Positions 46,001-59,578 of a stretch of 64,000 nt of DNA are shown here, in pieces (position 1 is the first letter of the stretch; every line of letters starts with the position of its first letter). Made by a program: the position numbers and the translations under genes. Location: positions 6,202,501-6,266,500 of the forward strand of contig NC_041005.1 of NCBI RefSeq assembly GCF_004193775.1. The letters are read 5' to 3'. The stretch comes from Glycine soja. Taxonomy: Eukaryota > Streptophyta > Magnoliopsida > Fabales > Fabaceae. A model generated the notes under the pieces. The model was not told where the DNA came from. It was given only the letters and a program-made list of their open reading frames with translations, and searched no databases.

Positions 46001-49000
46001 AAAACTGGAACTCTCACCTTAAATAAGCTCAGTGTTGACAAAAACCTGATTGAGGTTTTTGCCAAGGGTGTTGAGAAGGACTATGTTATCCTTCTTGCTG
46101 CAAGGGCTTCTAGGACTGAGAATCAGGATGCTATAGATGCTGCAATTGTTGGTATGCTTGCTGATCCAAAGGAGGTAAATATGCCAACATGATTATCTCT
46201 TATGATTTGGGATGAATGGTGATAAATAAATTCACTTTTACTGTGAACTGATCAGGCACGAGCTGGTATCAGGGAGGTCCACTTTCTTCCATTCAATCCT
46301 GTGGACAAGAGGACTGCTCTAACTTACATTGATTCTGATGGAAATTGGCATCGATCTAGCAAAGGTGCTCCTGAGCAGGTAAACATGTGGCTATTTGGCA
46401 CCATTTGGTTACATTTGTGAAGATTTTAGATGACTAATAAGTTTTCTTTTTTCCTGGCTTAGATATTGAACCTCTGCAACTGCAAAGAGGATGTAAGGAA
46501 AAGGGTTCATGGAACGATTGACAAGTTTGCTGAGCGTGGACTCCGTTCTTTAGGTGTTGCTAGACAGGTTAGCAAAACTGATATTAACATTTCTAGTTTC
46601 CAACCTATTATTTCAATTCCCTTCATTTATTGCTGTTTGTATGGTATGTCTATAACAGGAAGTACCTGAGAAAAACAAGGATAGTCCTGGTGCACCATGG
46701 CAATTTGTTGGTCTGCTACCACTTTTTGATCCTCCAAGGCATGACAGTGCGGAAACCATCACAAGAGCTCTGAACCTTGGTGTGAATGTTAAGATGATCA
46801 CTGGTAAGATTGGAGGGAGGTGTTACATTCTTGCAGTTCGTATTTTCAACTATAAATGAAATCATGTAGCTCAGAATTTGTTTGTGGGCTTCTTGTTCTC
46901 TAGGTGATCAGCTTGCCATTGCCAAAGAAACTGGCCGAAGGCTTGGGATGGGAACAAACATGTACCCATCTTCTTCATTGCTTGGCCAAAGCAAGGATGC
47001 TGCTGTTTCAGCTGTTCCAGTTGATGAATTGATTGAGAAGGCTGATGGATTTGCTGGAGTATTCCCTGGTAGGTCCTTGTCCTTGATAATAATAATGATG
47101 ATGGTACTTGGTAGCATCACTCTATCAGTATCACACATAGTTTCTTGCTTTCAACTATTTCAAACATCCTTTAACTTTTCGAATTGCCTTGCATTTGGCA
47201 ACATTTTAATCCTTTTTTTTTCTCTCTTTCTATGACATGGCAGAACACAAATATGAAATCGTGAAGAGGCTGCAAGAGAGGAAGCATATTTGTGGAATGA
47301 CAGGTGATGGTGTCAACGATGCTCCTGCATTAAAGAAAGCAGACATTGGAATTGCTGTTGCTGATGCTACAGATGCTGCAAGAAGTGCTTCTGACATTGT
47401 CCTCACTGAACCTGGTCTGAGTGTCATTATTAGTGCAGTGCTAACCAGCAGGGCAATTTTCCAAAGGATGAAGAATTATACTGTTAGTTTCCATGCATGA
47501 TTTAATTGCTTGACTTTGTTTTATTGTCTTTAACAATCTAAACTCAGACATGTTGGTTGCTGATTCTGGCAGATCTATGCAGTGTCAATCACCATTCGTA
47601 TAGTAGTAAGTGCAGAAAATATATTAACTCATAAAAAACATTCTTTACATGCTTATATATACATGATTCATATAATTTATGTGATCTATTTCTCTTTGTG
47701 GCAGTTTGGTTTCATGTTTATTGCATTGATTTGGAAATTTGATTTTGCACCCTTCATGGTGTTGATTATTGCCATACTAAACGATGGTAAGATGATATTC
47801 ACTTAACTTTCATTCTATTTACTTTGACTATGCTGTGAAAATGTTTAATTTAATTTCCTTCACCCTTATACCTTAGGTACCATCATGACAATATCCAAGG
47901 ATCGAGTGAAACCATCTCCAATGCCAGACAGCTGGAAGCTGAGGGAGATATTTGCCACTGGTATTGTGCTAGGAAGTTACATGGCACTAATGACAGTAGT
48001 ATTTTTCTGGATCATGAAGGATACCGACTTCTTCTCGGTAATAATTTATATTTTGTGTTTCCCTCAATATTATTACCACCAAATAGCGAAAATTGTAACA
48101 ACTATGAACGTAACTTCCTCAATTGCAGGACAAGTTCGGTGTGAGGTCTATAAGGAACAGCCCCGGAGAAATGATGGCAGCCCTGTACCTACAAGTCAGT
48201 ATCATAAGTCAAGCACTAATTTTTGTCACAAGGTCCCGCAGCTGGTCCTATGTTGAAAGACCTGGTCTTCTTCTACTGAGTGCTTTTATGATTGCACAAC
48301 TGGTAATCTTGAAACTCCTATCAGCAACCAAGTACATGTAGTTATTTGTTTGTTTCTCTTCTGATCTTATGATTGAAGCAGTGTCATGTCATTATGTTTT
48401 GTCAAGAACCTGGTTTCCATGATCCTTCACTTGTCCCTCCCTCCACATCCACCATTAAAAAAATAATGAAAACTAATAAACTACATATCAAGCCAATAGA
48501 ACTAAGCGTTGAAATTGAATAAAAATCAAGCCAATAGACTCAATACTTCTGTTGTCTTGGGAAGCATTAGTTATTGGCATAGTACTCCAGTACGTGAGTA
48601 AATTAGAATCTAAAGAGTTAACACTTTCCGTTAGCAACACAAATGATTGATTAATTAAAAAAGCATTTGTCTTTCTTCTGTGGCAACACTGATGTGCTTC
48701 ATGATTGACAGGTGGCAACTTTTCTGGCAGTATATGCTAACTGGGGCTTCGCAAGAATTCAGGGAATGGGATGGGGTTGGGCTGGTGTAATCTGGCTCTA
48801 CAGTTTAGTGACATATATCCCTCTTGATATACTCAAATTCGCAATCCGCTATGTTCTGAGTGGGAAGGCTTGGGATAATCTTTTGGAGAACAAGGTAATT
48901 TCTTCATCTCTATTATTATTTTATTTCTAATTGCACCGTTGATCTTAATTCAGAGACTTTAAAATTCAAAACCTGTTTGTGACAGACTGCCTTCACTACA

Positions 49001-49595
49001 AAGAAAGACTATGGCAAAGAAGAGAGAGAAGCACAGTGGGCAACTGCACAGAGGACTCTTCATGGTCTTCAGCCACCTGAAACAACCAACCTTTTCAATG
49101 ACAAGAACAGTTACAGGGAGCTGTCAGAGATTGCTGAGCAAGCTAAGAGACGTGCCGAGGTTGCAAGGTAAGCCACTGACTTCACTTTTAGTGTTCTATT
49201 GTGTGGCATCAAGTTTGTGTGTGAAAGGATTGGACAATACTTAGATGTAGTTCTACTGGTACTTTTGATTTTGTTCTCTAATCATAATTGGAGTTTCATC
49301 TAGTAATTTGTATGTAAACATTTATTACAGGAATTACTGAGATGAAACTCTAATTTTAATTGGACAACACTAAAAGCACCTACTGAATACTATATGTAAG
49401 TTTTGTTCTTCTGAAGTGGTAATTATAATGCCGAGGGATGACTGAATAAATTATACATGTGATGGTGTCTTACAGAGATTTTTTAAATTGGTTCACAGGC
49501 TCAGGGAGCTTCATACTCTGAAAGGACATGTTGAGTCAGTGGTGAAGCTGAAGGGACTTGACATTGATACAATCCAACAACATTATACAGTTTAA
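43020..49595 (+). CDS. Plasma membrane H+-ATPase (P3A-type), 16 exons, 951 aa
   Basis: Exons: 43020-43067, 44542-44661, 44771-45007, 45413-46174, 46256-46378, 46463-46567, 46659-46803, 46904-47068, 47244-47482, 47573-47605, 47705-47786, 47877-48037, 48129-48302, 48712-48894, 48986-49167, 49499-49595; 2,856 nt in frame. The enzyme pumps protons out across the plasma membrane at the cost of ATP and energises secondary transport. Visible signatures are TGES (aa 184-187), phosphorylated Asp331 in [15 protein letters not shown] in the nucleotide domain, [13 protein letters not shown] (from about aa 588), and the proton-binding Asp686 in IIAILNDG of M6. The C-terminal autoinhibitory domain ends HYTV, with penultimate Thr950 for phosphorylation and 14-3-3 binding. 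The N-terminus ([20 protein letters not shown]) and sequence style resemble the PMA4/AHA2-type group. Exon 4 is long (762 bp), and intron 1 is 1.47 kb and starts in a TA repeat. Which paralogue it is cannot be told here. Confidence 0.98.
43069..43089. repeat. TA microsatellite at the 5' splice site of H+-ATPase intron 1
   Basis: The donor ctg|gtatatat runs directly into about ten TA units; a second tract is at about 43,173-43,191. Repeat-length change here would alter the sequence right after the splice donor. Confidence 0.85.
44443..44464. repeat. TAA trinucleotide microsatellite
   Basis: About seven TAA units in H+-ATPase intron 1, some 80 bases upstream of exon 2. Confidence 0.85.
45096..45381 (+). 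repeat. MITE-like repeat in H+-ATPase intron 3, same family as 50,527-50,802
   Basis: It begins tctcactttttggtt and ends aaatagaaatcaaacacagcc, just upstream of exon 4. The copy at 50,527-50,802 has the same order of blocks in the same orientation ('ttctcatcttt/ctgttt', 'cttcctcaatt', 'cactctat', 'gagtaacctt', 'aaatagaaatcaaacaca'). Non-coding; the terminal 'tttctattttctaaaa'-type ends are typical of a common plant MITE. Confidence 0.6.
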
Positions 49596-50526
49596 GGAGT
49601 TTAGATAATTCATGCAGAACCCGCTTTGGTGCTTGTCCAAGAACAAGAACAACAAATATAATGAAGACCGAAGTTAATCCGTCTATAAATTAGGATGAAG
49701 GTCCTTTTGTCAAAATCTGAATGGTTTACTCTTCTATTCCATCTATGCCAGTAGCTGGAGGAGATGCTATGCTCTTTAGGTACCAAATAACGTGGTTGAT
49801 AGGATTTACTTGCATCTTATTTTGGGAATGTTAATGATACCAAGGTCACTAAAGCTCTATATATTTTTTTGTCTGATGAACAAAACTCAATATATTTTCA
49901 ATCTTGATTAATGTTGCTCAATAATGAGTTCAGTCTCCATGTTTCTTTTTTACCTTCGTTCATGTCCAGCCTAAAAAAATGTGAGTGGTAGAAGCACGAT
50001 GTATACACTCCACCATTGAAATTAAATAGAAAAAATATTTGATCATTAATGAGAGGAAAATAAAAGGAGTGATACAGTTAAACCATTGTGCTGTGTTGTT
50101 GGATGAGAATAAGTTCACAAGGTTGAACAGACATATTACTGGGTTTCAGGAAGTTAATAAAATAAATCTTCTTGCTCATTATAACTGATACCTGAAAGAG
50201 TAATCATGTAAGAAAAGTGCTAATCTGATATCAAGATAAAGGAAGATCGACTCTGATACTGACATTTAAATAGATTCCCCAATTATACCTCACCAACTCC
50301 ACTGCATAAGATGGTCCTCATGTACGTTTCTTTTTCTTTTTCATTTTCATTTTCATGGGCTAGGTATATGTTCCTCCTGTCTGAAGCCATGTATCCAGCT
50401 AAGTTTTACAAGGAATAAAAATGTTATAATGTTTTAGGTGGAGATGCCCTAATCTTTGAAATACTGCAAAAAAAATAAAATTAAAAACTAGGCATTACCA
50501 ATATCTTTCGTGTATGATTAATTCTC
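49596..50526. other. H+-ATPase 3' UTR and spacer
   Basis: Probably 3' UTR for the first 250-300 bases; the rest is non-coding spacer toward the convergent CENP-O gene. No gene or RNA feature recognised. Confidence 0.5.
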
Positions 50527-50802
50527 TTCTCACTTTTTTATTTTAAAAGTTGTTTTCTAAAAATTTCCAAACTTCTTAGCCATCAATTTCTCATCTGAAA
50601 TCCATTAAGTTTAAAAAAAAAACTTCAAAACAAGTATTTTAAAAACCAAAAAACATAAACAAAAGGTACATATTTTCTCATCTTTGTTTTCATCTTGTGT
50701 AACTTCTCCCTCAATTTCACACTCTATTATGTGTTTGAATAACCTTGCTTGATTACATTTTTAAAACCAAGTAGATTTTAGAAAATAGAAATCAAACACA
50801 CC
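50527..50802 (+). repeat. Second copy of the MITE-like repeat found in H+-ATPase intron 3
   Basis: It matches 45,096-45,381 block by block in the same orientation, with roughly 70% identity by eye. It lies in the intergenic spacer between the two convergent genes. Confidence 0.6.
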
Positions 50803-51906
50803 CTTTTTATTTTAACGAGAGGGGGTTGTTAATCCATGGAATTAAACCCTGCAGAGGTATGATCTATCCTTCCATGACTGCTCATAAAAATTGTAATCGT
50901 AGCTCCAAATCTCCCTTTAGCAATTTCAAAAATTTTCTTTTCTTCCTCATTGTTACAAAGAAATTTGGTGCTCGGCATAGGGCACTAAGGCTTGTGGGTT
51001 TTGAGATAAAAGTTGCCCTCAATAATGATAATTTTATTGTTGCGCTGCCTGGAGATAGACATTCCAAAGGAATAAAGTGATAATATCACAAATTCGATGT
51101 CTATCCACTTTAAAGATTTTCACAATCGCAAGTCTATTCGAACTGCACCACCTACAACTATGTATAATGATTCATTCCGTATATGGTGCCTACCAATTTT
51201 CCTTTTGTTGTTGATAGAGTTATGAAGAGTAATTTTTGCACGAGTGCAATCCTTACAAACACTAATAAATCTAACCTAATGAAATTCATTTAATTACCTA
51301 CACAAGAAGGATTTTGAGTACCTGATACCTATTTGAAAATAGCAAACAATCCAAAATCAATTCTATCCAAAACAATTTTTGACATTAAAACAAATCCACC
51401 CGTGGTCCTCTAAAAACAGCACACAACCGTCCAGACCCCAAGTGCAATTCACCCGCAAGCATGGCAGTATTGCACTGTATGGCATTTACTACAAAATGAA
51501 GTATCATTTATTCTTATCTCAAATTTAAACGATTAGCAAATGATCATGCCTTCATACTTGCTATTTTTGCTTGCCATGTAAAAAAGATGGAACTTATATG
51601 AAATCAAATTACATACATGTTGAATTATGGAGAAAAGATGAATGACAACAGTTTGAATAGATGTAAACCTAGCCCTGTTGTATTAATGATACAAGACACC
51701 GTAGCAGGTATTGAAGGAATAACGAGGCCAGAGAGGCCGAAATACAAATGCTAAATGCTATATGACAATATTACAGCAAAATGAACTCAACCTATGAGCA
51801 ATTTGGCTAGGTGAATAGGTAATAATTCTGAAGTTGTTTATCTAATATTTAACATCTCTACCAAGAATTTTTACTGATGCATCTAGGCTACTCAAAGGGC
51901 GAAGCT
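50803..51906. other. Spacer with an unrecognised minus-strand coding-like scrap; CENP-O 3' UTR at the right end
   Basis: From about 50,830 to 51,180 the minus strand gives protein-like text in a nearly continuous frame with a few stops (for example KFLCNNEEEKKIFEIAKGRF and SSHGRIDHTSAGFNSMD). I do not recognise the family; it may be a transposon or gene relic. The last few hundred bases before 51,907 are probably the 3' UTR of the leftward CENP-O gene. Confidence 0.35.
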
Positions 51907-54900
51907 CTAAGCAGGGGCTTTTTGATGATACGTCTGCTGAAGCGCCTGTGGTAAGTTTAATACAATCTCTGCATATGCTGGAATGGGAATGAAAATATAA
52001 AATCAGTATTGAGAGATCTATCAGTAGAACAATGAAGAAATAAACTTGGAGAAACTTCAAAAAAAATAAAATGCATGCTAATTTCTCACCTAGCTGGCTT
52101 AGCTGCACACATCCGATTAGGACATGAACAGCTGATGACAAAAGACCAAAAATAATTATATTCTTAAAAATTAACTGTCTATTGTGTGTCCATCCATGAG
52201 TGCATGGTATGACAACATTAAATACACCCTATTAAATATTTTAAATTACTTTAAAATGGCAAGTATTGAATGACTTTTATCTTTTCAGTATAATAAATAC
52301 TTTCTTTTCTAATAATTTTTTTCTATTTTTAACTTGTTATCTGTGCTTATGCACAATATAATAAATCGCATTCAGCAAAGTGATATAGTTTTTGCACCTT
52401 CAGGTAAACTCATGGTTCGTAAGGCATCTTCTGCATAGGTTAAGCGAATTGGAGAAGAATGACTTCCTGAGAGTCCATCTTCCTTCCTGCTCAAAGTAGC
52501 CATAGTATTTTTATTGAACATAGGCCAGGCTAGCACTGAAATTCGAGTTGGAAGCACCGAAATGAGATCTGCATATCTAAGGCTGACTGTCACCTTGCTG
52601 CAAAATAAATAAAATAAAATAAAGAACTCGTTGAGCAGAGAATATCGTTTAACCTTTCATTTTAGTTTTTCTCTCTGCATGTATATTCAATTTCATTGGA
52701 GGAAAGGATGTTGAATTTAAAAAGAAATGTAGATAAGAAATTATAATAATAAATTTCTGATACACAAAGAAAAGTTATTATTGAATTTAAAAAGTAAACA
52801 AATGAACTTTCAAAATTAAGGTGCAAACAAATAAAAATTGTATATTCCTTTCATATAAGCCATTTCTCCCAGCAACCCAGCTACTTGACCCAAATTTTTA
52901 GCATAACTTGGTTGACAGAAGGCAATATAGATGGAAATTGACGGGAGGGTATCTGTAATTCAATTTTGAATCAGCATGTGTGTCAAGGTCAACCTAAACG
53001 TATTAACTTCAATGTAAAATCACCATTAACATGTGCTTTCTTGTAGCACTGAAAGCTGCAGCACACCCAACTTCACCCTTGTCACCTTGAACTTTTAGCA
53101 TCAGATCACACAATAGAATGTCCAGAAAAACAAGAACCAGATAAAGAAAAAAAACACACCACCACCCCAGTACCACTCATTTCACCAACGATTTCGCTTC
53201 AACAAACATTTTATTCGATAATTCAAGCATACTGAAAAAACCTTCATGTTTACCATTGATTCCAGTGGAGGAAAGGAAATTTTAAAGGGCTACCAAGATA
53301 CTAAATTTGAAAAAAAAAATGGTTGTGAAAAATTAGATAACTATAAGATACTAACCAATCAGAATCATCCAATACAAATTCGATCATATGGTAGGGAAGG
53401 CTATGATACAGCTCTCTAATTTGATTTCCATACAGCTCCTTTATAAGTCTGACCTGCATGATATTCACACGAGACAAAAAAAGATGCATGTTTTTTGTAT
53501 CAGAATAATTTAAACATACTAGATGACAAAGGTTCTCTATCAGAATTTATAAATAAAAGGTTCTCTCTATCATGGATTACAAAGTACAAACATTTACGCT
53601 ATCAATACATTCTAATTAAATTCTTCAAAACATATTCTGAGACAGATGTCAAATTATTATGCACACCCAACCTTTATCACATAAATGCAGACATCATTCA
53701 ATAATATTCCTTGCACATATAAGGGGCAAAAGACACAGTAAATTGTTTGCATTTCCAACTTCATATATATATTTCACCAAAATTGTTTCTGGACATATGG
53801 ATGAAAAATAGTCAGAAAGTACTTGCTTTGCATGATTGTATATCTTTAGAACTTTGCTCCGTACATAATATTGATATTCCAAAAAAAAAAAATCAAACTT
53901 TCTCATAATGATTACATACATGGGCAATCTACCTGTTCCCGTCTATCCACAAAAGCCTGCAATAGATCTCCAACATGATCTATGAATTTCTGAAAGCAAA
54001 CCAATTAAACAATGCTTATTAGAAAATAAAAATTGAAATAAACATGGTGTAAAGGCAATATATATATACATGACTTTACCATTGCATTGGATGAAAGGAG
54101 ATCATTTTCTATTTCTCGTATTGGCAGGAAAAATGGAACTGTATGTTCAAGGACAGTCATCTTTTCAAGAAATGACTTACTCTCCAGCACACAATGGTAA
54201 AACTCACAAGGTTCACCTGTTAATAAATGAACAGGCTTCATCATTTATCATCATCTAATGGCAAAGACACAAGGGAAGGGGCAAATAAAAAGAAGACCCA
54301 GCCTCCATCTTGTCATTTATAATGTCATCTTATGAGTTAAATAACAAGATCGTGTTCGTGAATTAGTCAAAAGAAATTTTATTCCAAATTACCAGCAAAA
54401 GATGTCTCATATTGTACACCAATTCTTGCCCCTTCCAAACAGCAAATTACCTGCTTACAAATACATGAACAAATTCCATTACGATCTGGTCAGGAAGTTA
54501 ATACACAAAATACAAAGTAATCTAAACACAATTATGAACTAGACATACCAACAATTTAAATTTTTTGGAGGGTGGATATTAAAAAATTATTAAGAACGCA
54601 ATACAAGGAAGTAAATTAATGCAAAGATAAAAAGGAAAGTCTAGATACGACAAGAAACATGAAAAAATAAAGAATGCCAATCACTCTGCAAATCAGAAAG
54701 GCAATTTCCTTGAAAAAGCACAAACATAATACCAACGAGGAGCCATAAATATAATCCAGTCCCATAACAAGGTAAAAGAGGCACATAAAAAAGAAAGCGC
54801 TCTGCTCCATCCACTCTCACCACACAATAGCAGAAATCAGAACTAATAGTTTCTAAACAATATGAGCGCTTCCTAGCATTACATAACAACAGCTGCACAG

Positions 54901-57900
54901 CCCCTGCCGCATAGTCAAAGAAGTGCCTTCCACTCATCTTTTTGATAATTCAACATCCAGATCTTGAACTCAAACTGATGCCTGGCTATTCTTCTAGATG
55001 CTGAGACTCACTTTATTGATTGATGGGAAATTTGGATCCCCTTTTTCTTTTTTCTCAACCCCCCCCCCCGGTCGCAGAAAAATAGAAATGAGAAACTGAA
55101 ACTCACGCTCAGTACTCATAATTTCAGAGCAATAATCTCTGTACATCAATGTCAAATACCAAAACCTACAATCAATGCAAGACAATTTCCCTATTAATTT
55201 CAAATGCATTTGGCTATTTAGTCCATACATCTGTAAACCTTGAGCAGGCATTGCTAATTTTAATATCACAAAGCTTCCAAAATACTGTGGATCAATATCC
55301 ACATAAAATACACCCCCAACTTCTCTTGAAGACTTCCTAGCTTTTCCCTCTCTTACACAACATGACCTCCAACTTCTAATATTTTACCTTATGCACCTAA
55401 TTTTTTCCTTCTCGGACTAATGTCAAGAATCTTTGAAATCTATGCTTAACTATTACAAGTATAATGTTTTAATGAAAAATAACAGGTCATAAGCAATGAG
55501 AAGTGTTTCAGGCAGGTGTAGTCATATAATATTTACCTTGTTTCCAATTTTATATGTAATTTTATCCTGAGGACATGCTAATATGTCAGCATCCCCATGC
55601 ATTGCTTTTCTGTCTGCCTCCATATGCACCTGACATGAACAAATATTAATGTATCAAACTTTATTATCATCATCAACAGTGAAACTAAAACATATTGATA
55701 ATTACATAGACCACCAAGGTCAAATATTTATTTTGGCTATCCAAAAAAAATAAACAAGGTCAAATATCAGAACACCAATTGAAATGAGAATGTAATAATC
55801 CAATAACCAATACCCGCTCTCTTATTGTAGCTAGTAGTCCATCATTCCACTCTTCCCCGTCTAAACATATCTCTACAAAAAAAAAAAAAAAAAGTGGTTA
55901 AGAAGCATTTCTGGACATCTATACAGAAATTAATGAACAAAAGAAGTTGCTCAGTACTTCATTACAAAAGTATATCTCATCAACTGAACCAATAAAAGAT
56001 AAAGAAAACACCAATCTATATAGTATGATAAAATGATAAAGAAAACACCAATCTTTGGAGCACTGAATTGGGCTAAAAACAAGCTTGATCAAGTGAAGCA
56101 TCAATGCAATATATTAGACTATTATTAGTAATCTAGTTAAAAACAAAAAACCAATAAAAGATCCGTCAAAGAAGTGCCACATCATGCTGAATAGAATCCC
56201 AAGATGGTTGAGCTATACAAAGTTAAATATATACTATTAATACTATTGGAATAAACTGCCGCTCCAGCAGACTTACGATTCGCATTCATCCAGGATTGCT
56301 CGTAATATCGTAAAGGAAGCAAAATATCGTTTCACAGCAAAATCTTGCAGATGATTAGCATCTGCTTCTAGCATACCACTTTATTATCAATCTTACCATC
56401 ATAACTAAAATTAGAGTGTTTAACTATAGGGATATGAAAATAAGGCAACACTCATAAACACAAGCAGTTATGCATCCATATGCAACCCAAATAAATTGAA
56501 AAGTGTATAATAGATGAAATAAAATAAATAAATAAATTGAAAAGGGAAAAAAACTAAAAAAGGAACAGTTGACAAAGGTAAAGAATCATATCAGCTAGAA
56601 TAAAGTACAACAAAGGAAATAAATGGTAAAGAAACTTGAGACAAGGCAGATCCATATACTATCCATTATTAGTTTATTAAAGAATTCATCTATGAAGACC
56701 AAAGTAAGCTACCTTCAGTTTGAGAAGCTCGTGCAGCTTCAAACTCCTTCTGTAGACGCTCAAATATTATCTTGTCAGAATCCCTATGAACCGAGTATTA
56801 AAAAAAAATATTATTACCACAGTATACATTCTGAAACAATAATCTTCAAAGTAGGCATTCATAGAATGCATTAAGATATTCACTGGAAAAGGGAAGAGAA
56901 CTAGACATCTTCAAGTGACCAAATAAACCTTGATTATGGAGCAGTTTCAAAACTAGTTAGAACTTAGAAATTATACATAAAACATCAATAAAGAAAATAA
57001 AAATGAAAAAATAGAAGACATTTTTCTACTAATGAGGAATTTTGACACATGATATGATGTCAATATCTTATTGCAACAAAAGCTCTGACATTGTATATAA
57101 GCCATAGTTATCAATCCCAGATAGAATTTAGTAACCAGCCCCCAAAAACGTTATAATAAATTAGCGGATAGTGAGATGACCACTACAGTGAATTTATGGG
57201 TATGAGATATAAAAAGTTATACTATACAAATATAAATGCTCAAAAATTTAAAAATATTCAAGTTAGAAATTAAAAAGCAAATGGTAGAAGAGAACAAACA
57301 GCAGAAAAAGATTAAAGTTGAAAGATAAGTTTCAGAATGTGGAATCTGCTGCAACAAAGGACTAAATGTAAAGATGAGAACAAAGGAATGCAATAGCAAC
57401 CGAGGTCTGACAGAACAGGGGACAAAGGCCACAGAAATCACAGGCTGGCCAGAGAAAGCTGGAAATATTGTGGGAGAAGGTTGAGTGGGTGTGGTGCTGT
57501 TACAGGGCAAAAATGGGCTTCCAAAACTCAACACAGCTGCCCCACTATAGCACATAAAACATTGCAGTTATGGCCACAATTGCAGCCACTATCAAAAACT
57601 GCTCTGTAATTCCAATCCTGTAGCACCAGATGCAACTATAGCACACAATTGACTACTATGATAACAACTGACCTCTAACCTGACTTTTTTTGTAAATGAA
57701 AAAGGGTGGTGCAGTGCACAAGGTTCTGACAATTGCGAGCTTTGACAAGGGTCAAATGTACACAACTTAACTTCATGAGTGGAGAGGTGATTTCTATGAC
57801 CTCTAACCAATGATCACTAGGCGACAAAGGAGAGAGAAAAATCTTCAATAATCAGAAATGTTAAAAGAAACCAGAGAGCAACACCTATACGGCTATACAT

Positions 57901-59468
57901 ATGGAGGGCAGCAATGAAAGAGGACTGAAACCCAAAGTGGAATGGAAAGACAATATTAGAACGAAACAGCATTTCTTCTTTCTTTTTTCCAACATTTCTT
58001 TTATTATCTAAAAAAAAATAGAAATGATATGAAACAAAGCAAAATTGAGAAGAAAAAAAGAACCTTGTTGATAATTATCACTTTACTTTCACTGGTCTGA
58101 AATATAAGGTCAATGCATCAAATGATATAACTTTTAATTTATTTTACTGTTTCAAAAAAAAAATACCAACGACAAGATATGGTTGTTATTCCTAATTTCT
58201 GGCTTCTCATTCATATTTGACTGAATTTTGAATATCAGCTATACTTATCTAAATTCTCCCCAATTTCCCTTCCCATGGTGTACATTAAATATATTTCTAA
58301 TCCTACCCTACCCCATGGTATACAAGTAACCGACAAAGTTAAGCATGAACGAGTTTATGTATTAATTTACAGTTCAATTATGAGCAGATTGATGACTTTC
58401 CAATGAAAAATTGTATTACAGAAAGAAGCCACATGCATCTGCAAGAGTGATTTACCTAGCAAGACGCTCTGTCAAATCTCCGTGTCTTTTAAGCAAACTT
58501 CCAACTGTCACGGAAAGAATAGAGACATTGACATGTTATGTAGAAAATGGAAATAGTGCTGAAGAGACTATAGACTTACATTTAGTTCGGGTAATCTCCA
58601 GACGATTATCATCATCTTGCATAAAATTCTGACAAAAAGACAACCCAGCTATAGTTTCAGCAAAGAAAAATTACAAATAATATGTATGTAACTTGCATAA
58701 ACAAGGGAGACAGTAATAAGAAATTAAAAAAAAAAATACGTTTTCACATGTTCTTCCTAATATAAAATTATTCTTATGAAAGTGAGAACCATTACCACTT
58801 CCCCCGTAAATGCAAATGTCCGTCCAGAATATTGTTCAAATTGCTGCATAATTCAACAATCATCAGTTCATAGAGAGAAAAAGACAATAATAAAACAGAA
58901 AATAATCATGACCGGAAACCCAATCAACTCATCAGGCACAAAACGGCACAAAACAATGTCACAGTTACAATTTACAAGTAACTAATTAGTAATTACACTT
59001 GAAAAAACCGAAGCCTCAAAGCGTCTTAGATGAACTTTCCCCCAAAACTTACTTGAGGATATCTTCGTAAAATTAAATGTCAAGCAATCAACACAATATA
59101 AAAAAAAGCACCATAAAATCAATAACCTCACAATTTTACGTTAGGAAATTATATCGCCAATAAAGATAACTTAAAAGAAGTAAGATAAATCAACCAAACA
59201 TATCGTTCCAGCACGTTCTACAATGAGGTAAAGTCATAGATAGAATTCTGATTAATAGTGAAATTTAGATGAATAAACACTGCACTAGGTTTTATCGTCA
59301 CATGGTGATAGTTACAATTTGCAAGTATACACAAGCAAGAGTTGAGACACAGTTCCATGACTAGGGAGAGAGAGAGAGAAAGAGAGAGACCTTGCGAGAA
59401 GATGAATCGGCGGAGAAAGGGTATTTTCTGGGCCTCTTCCGCAGAGATTCTTCGACATCGCTCTCCAT
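51907..59468 (-). CDS. Centromere protein O (CENP-O/Mcm21-like), 13 exons, 352 aa
   Basis: Exons from the start leftward: 59391-59468, 58796-58843, 58580-58628, 58456-58504, 56713-56783, 55814-55872, 55537-55629, 54393-54450, 54080-54216, 53933-53989, 53356-53453, 52398-52597, 51907-51968; all GT-AG and 1,059 nt in frame. CENP-O is a subunit of the constitutive centromere network (COMA/CENP-O class) at the inner kinetochore. The N-terminus is basic (SLRKRPRKYPF), followed by a charged coiled-coil-like part (LLKRHGDLTERLARDSDKII, aa about 60-95). The CENP-O domain covers about aa 150-352, with ICCLEGARIGVQYETSFAG, EFYHCVLESK, LEHTVPFFLPIREIENDLLS, VGDLLQAFVDRREQ and a C-terminal RISVLAWPMF. 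The start has A at -3 and G at +4. Identification is from recalled CENP-O family patterns, so the family is likely but not proven. Intron 4 (1.67 kb) and intron 7 (1.09 kb) are the largest. Confidence 0.8.
56784..58455 (-). other. CENP-O intron 4, repeat-like interior
   Basis: This 1.67-kb intron contains, at about 57,095-57,660, less AT-rich sequence with text such as ccacaattgcagcca and 'gcaactatagcaca' that reads like a degenerate non-autonomous transposon. I could not define ends or a family. The rest is AT-rich intron. Confidence 0.3.
59365..59389. repeat. GA/CT microsatellite at the CENP-O intron 1 donor
   Basis: GA units directly abut the splice donor of exon 1 (on the minus strand gtctctctctttctctc). 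The tract is inside the intron. Confidence 0.85.
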
Positions 59469-59578
59469 TTTCAATCACAACACAACGCGGTGATGCCTTC
59501 TTCCAATGCGCGAATTGGTGTGACACTATAAGTGTGAGTGCCGACCCAAAAACGAAGGGGAAAAAAGGCTCCTCCTAT

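Noticed and set aside
45329..46192. 287-codon frame starting upstream of H+-ATPase exon 4
   Set aside because: The first 28 codons are intron 3 and MITE sequence; the true exon begins at 45,413 after a good acceptor, and its 5' end matches the family.
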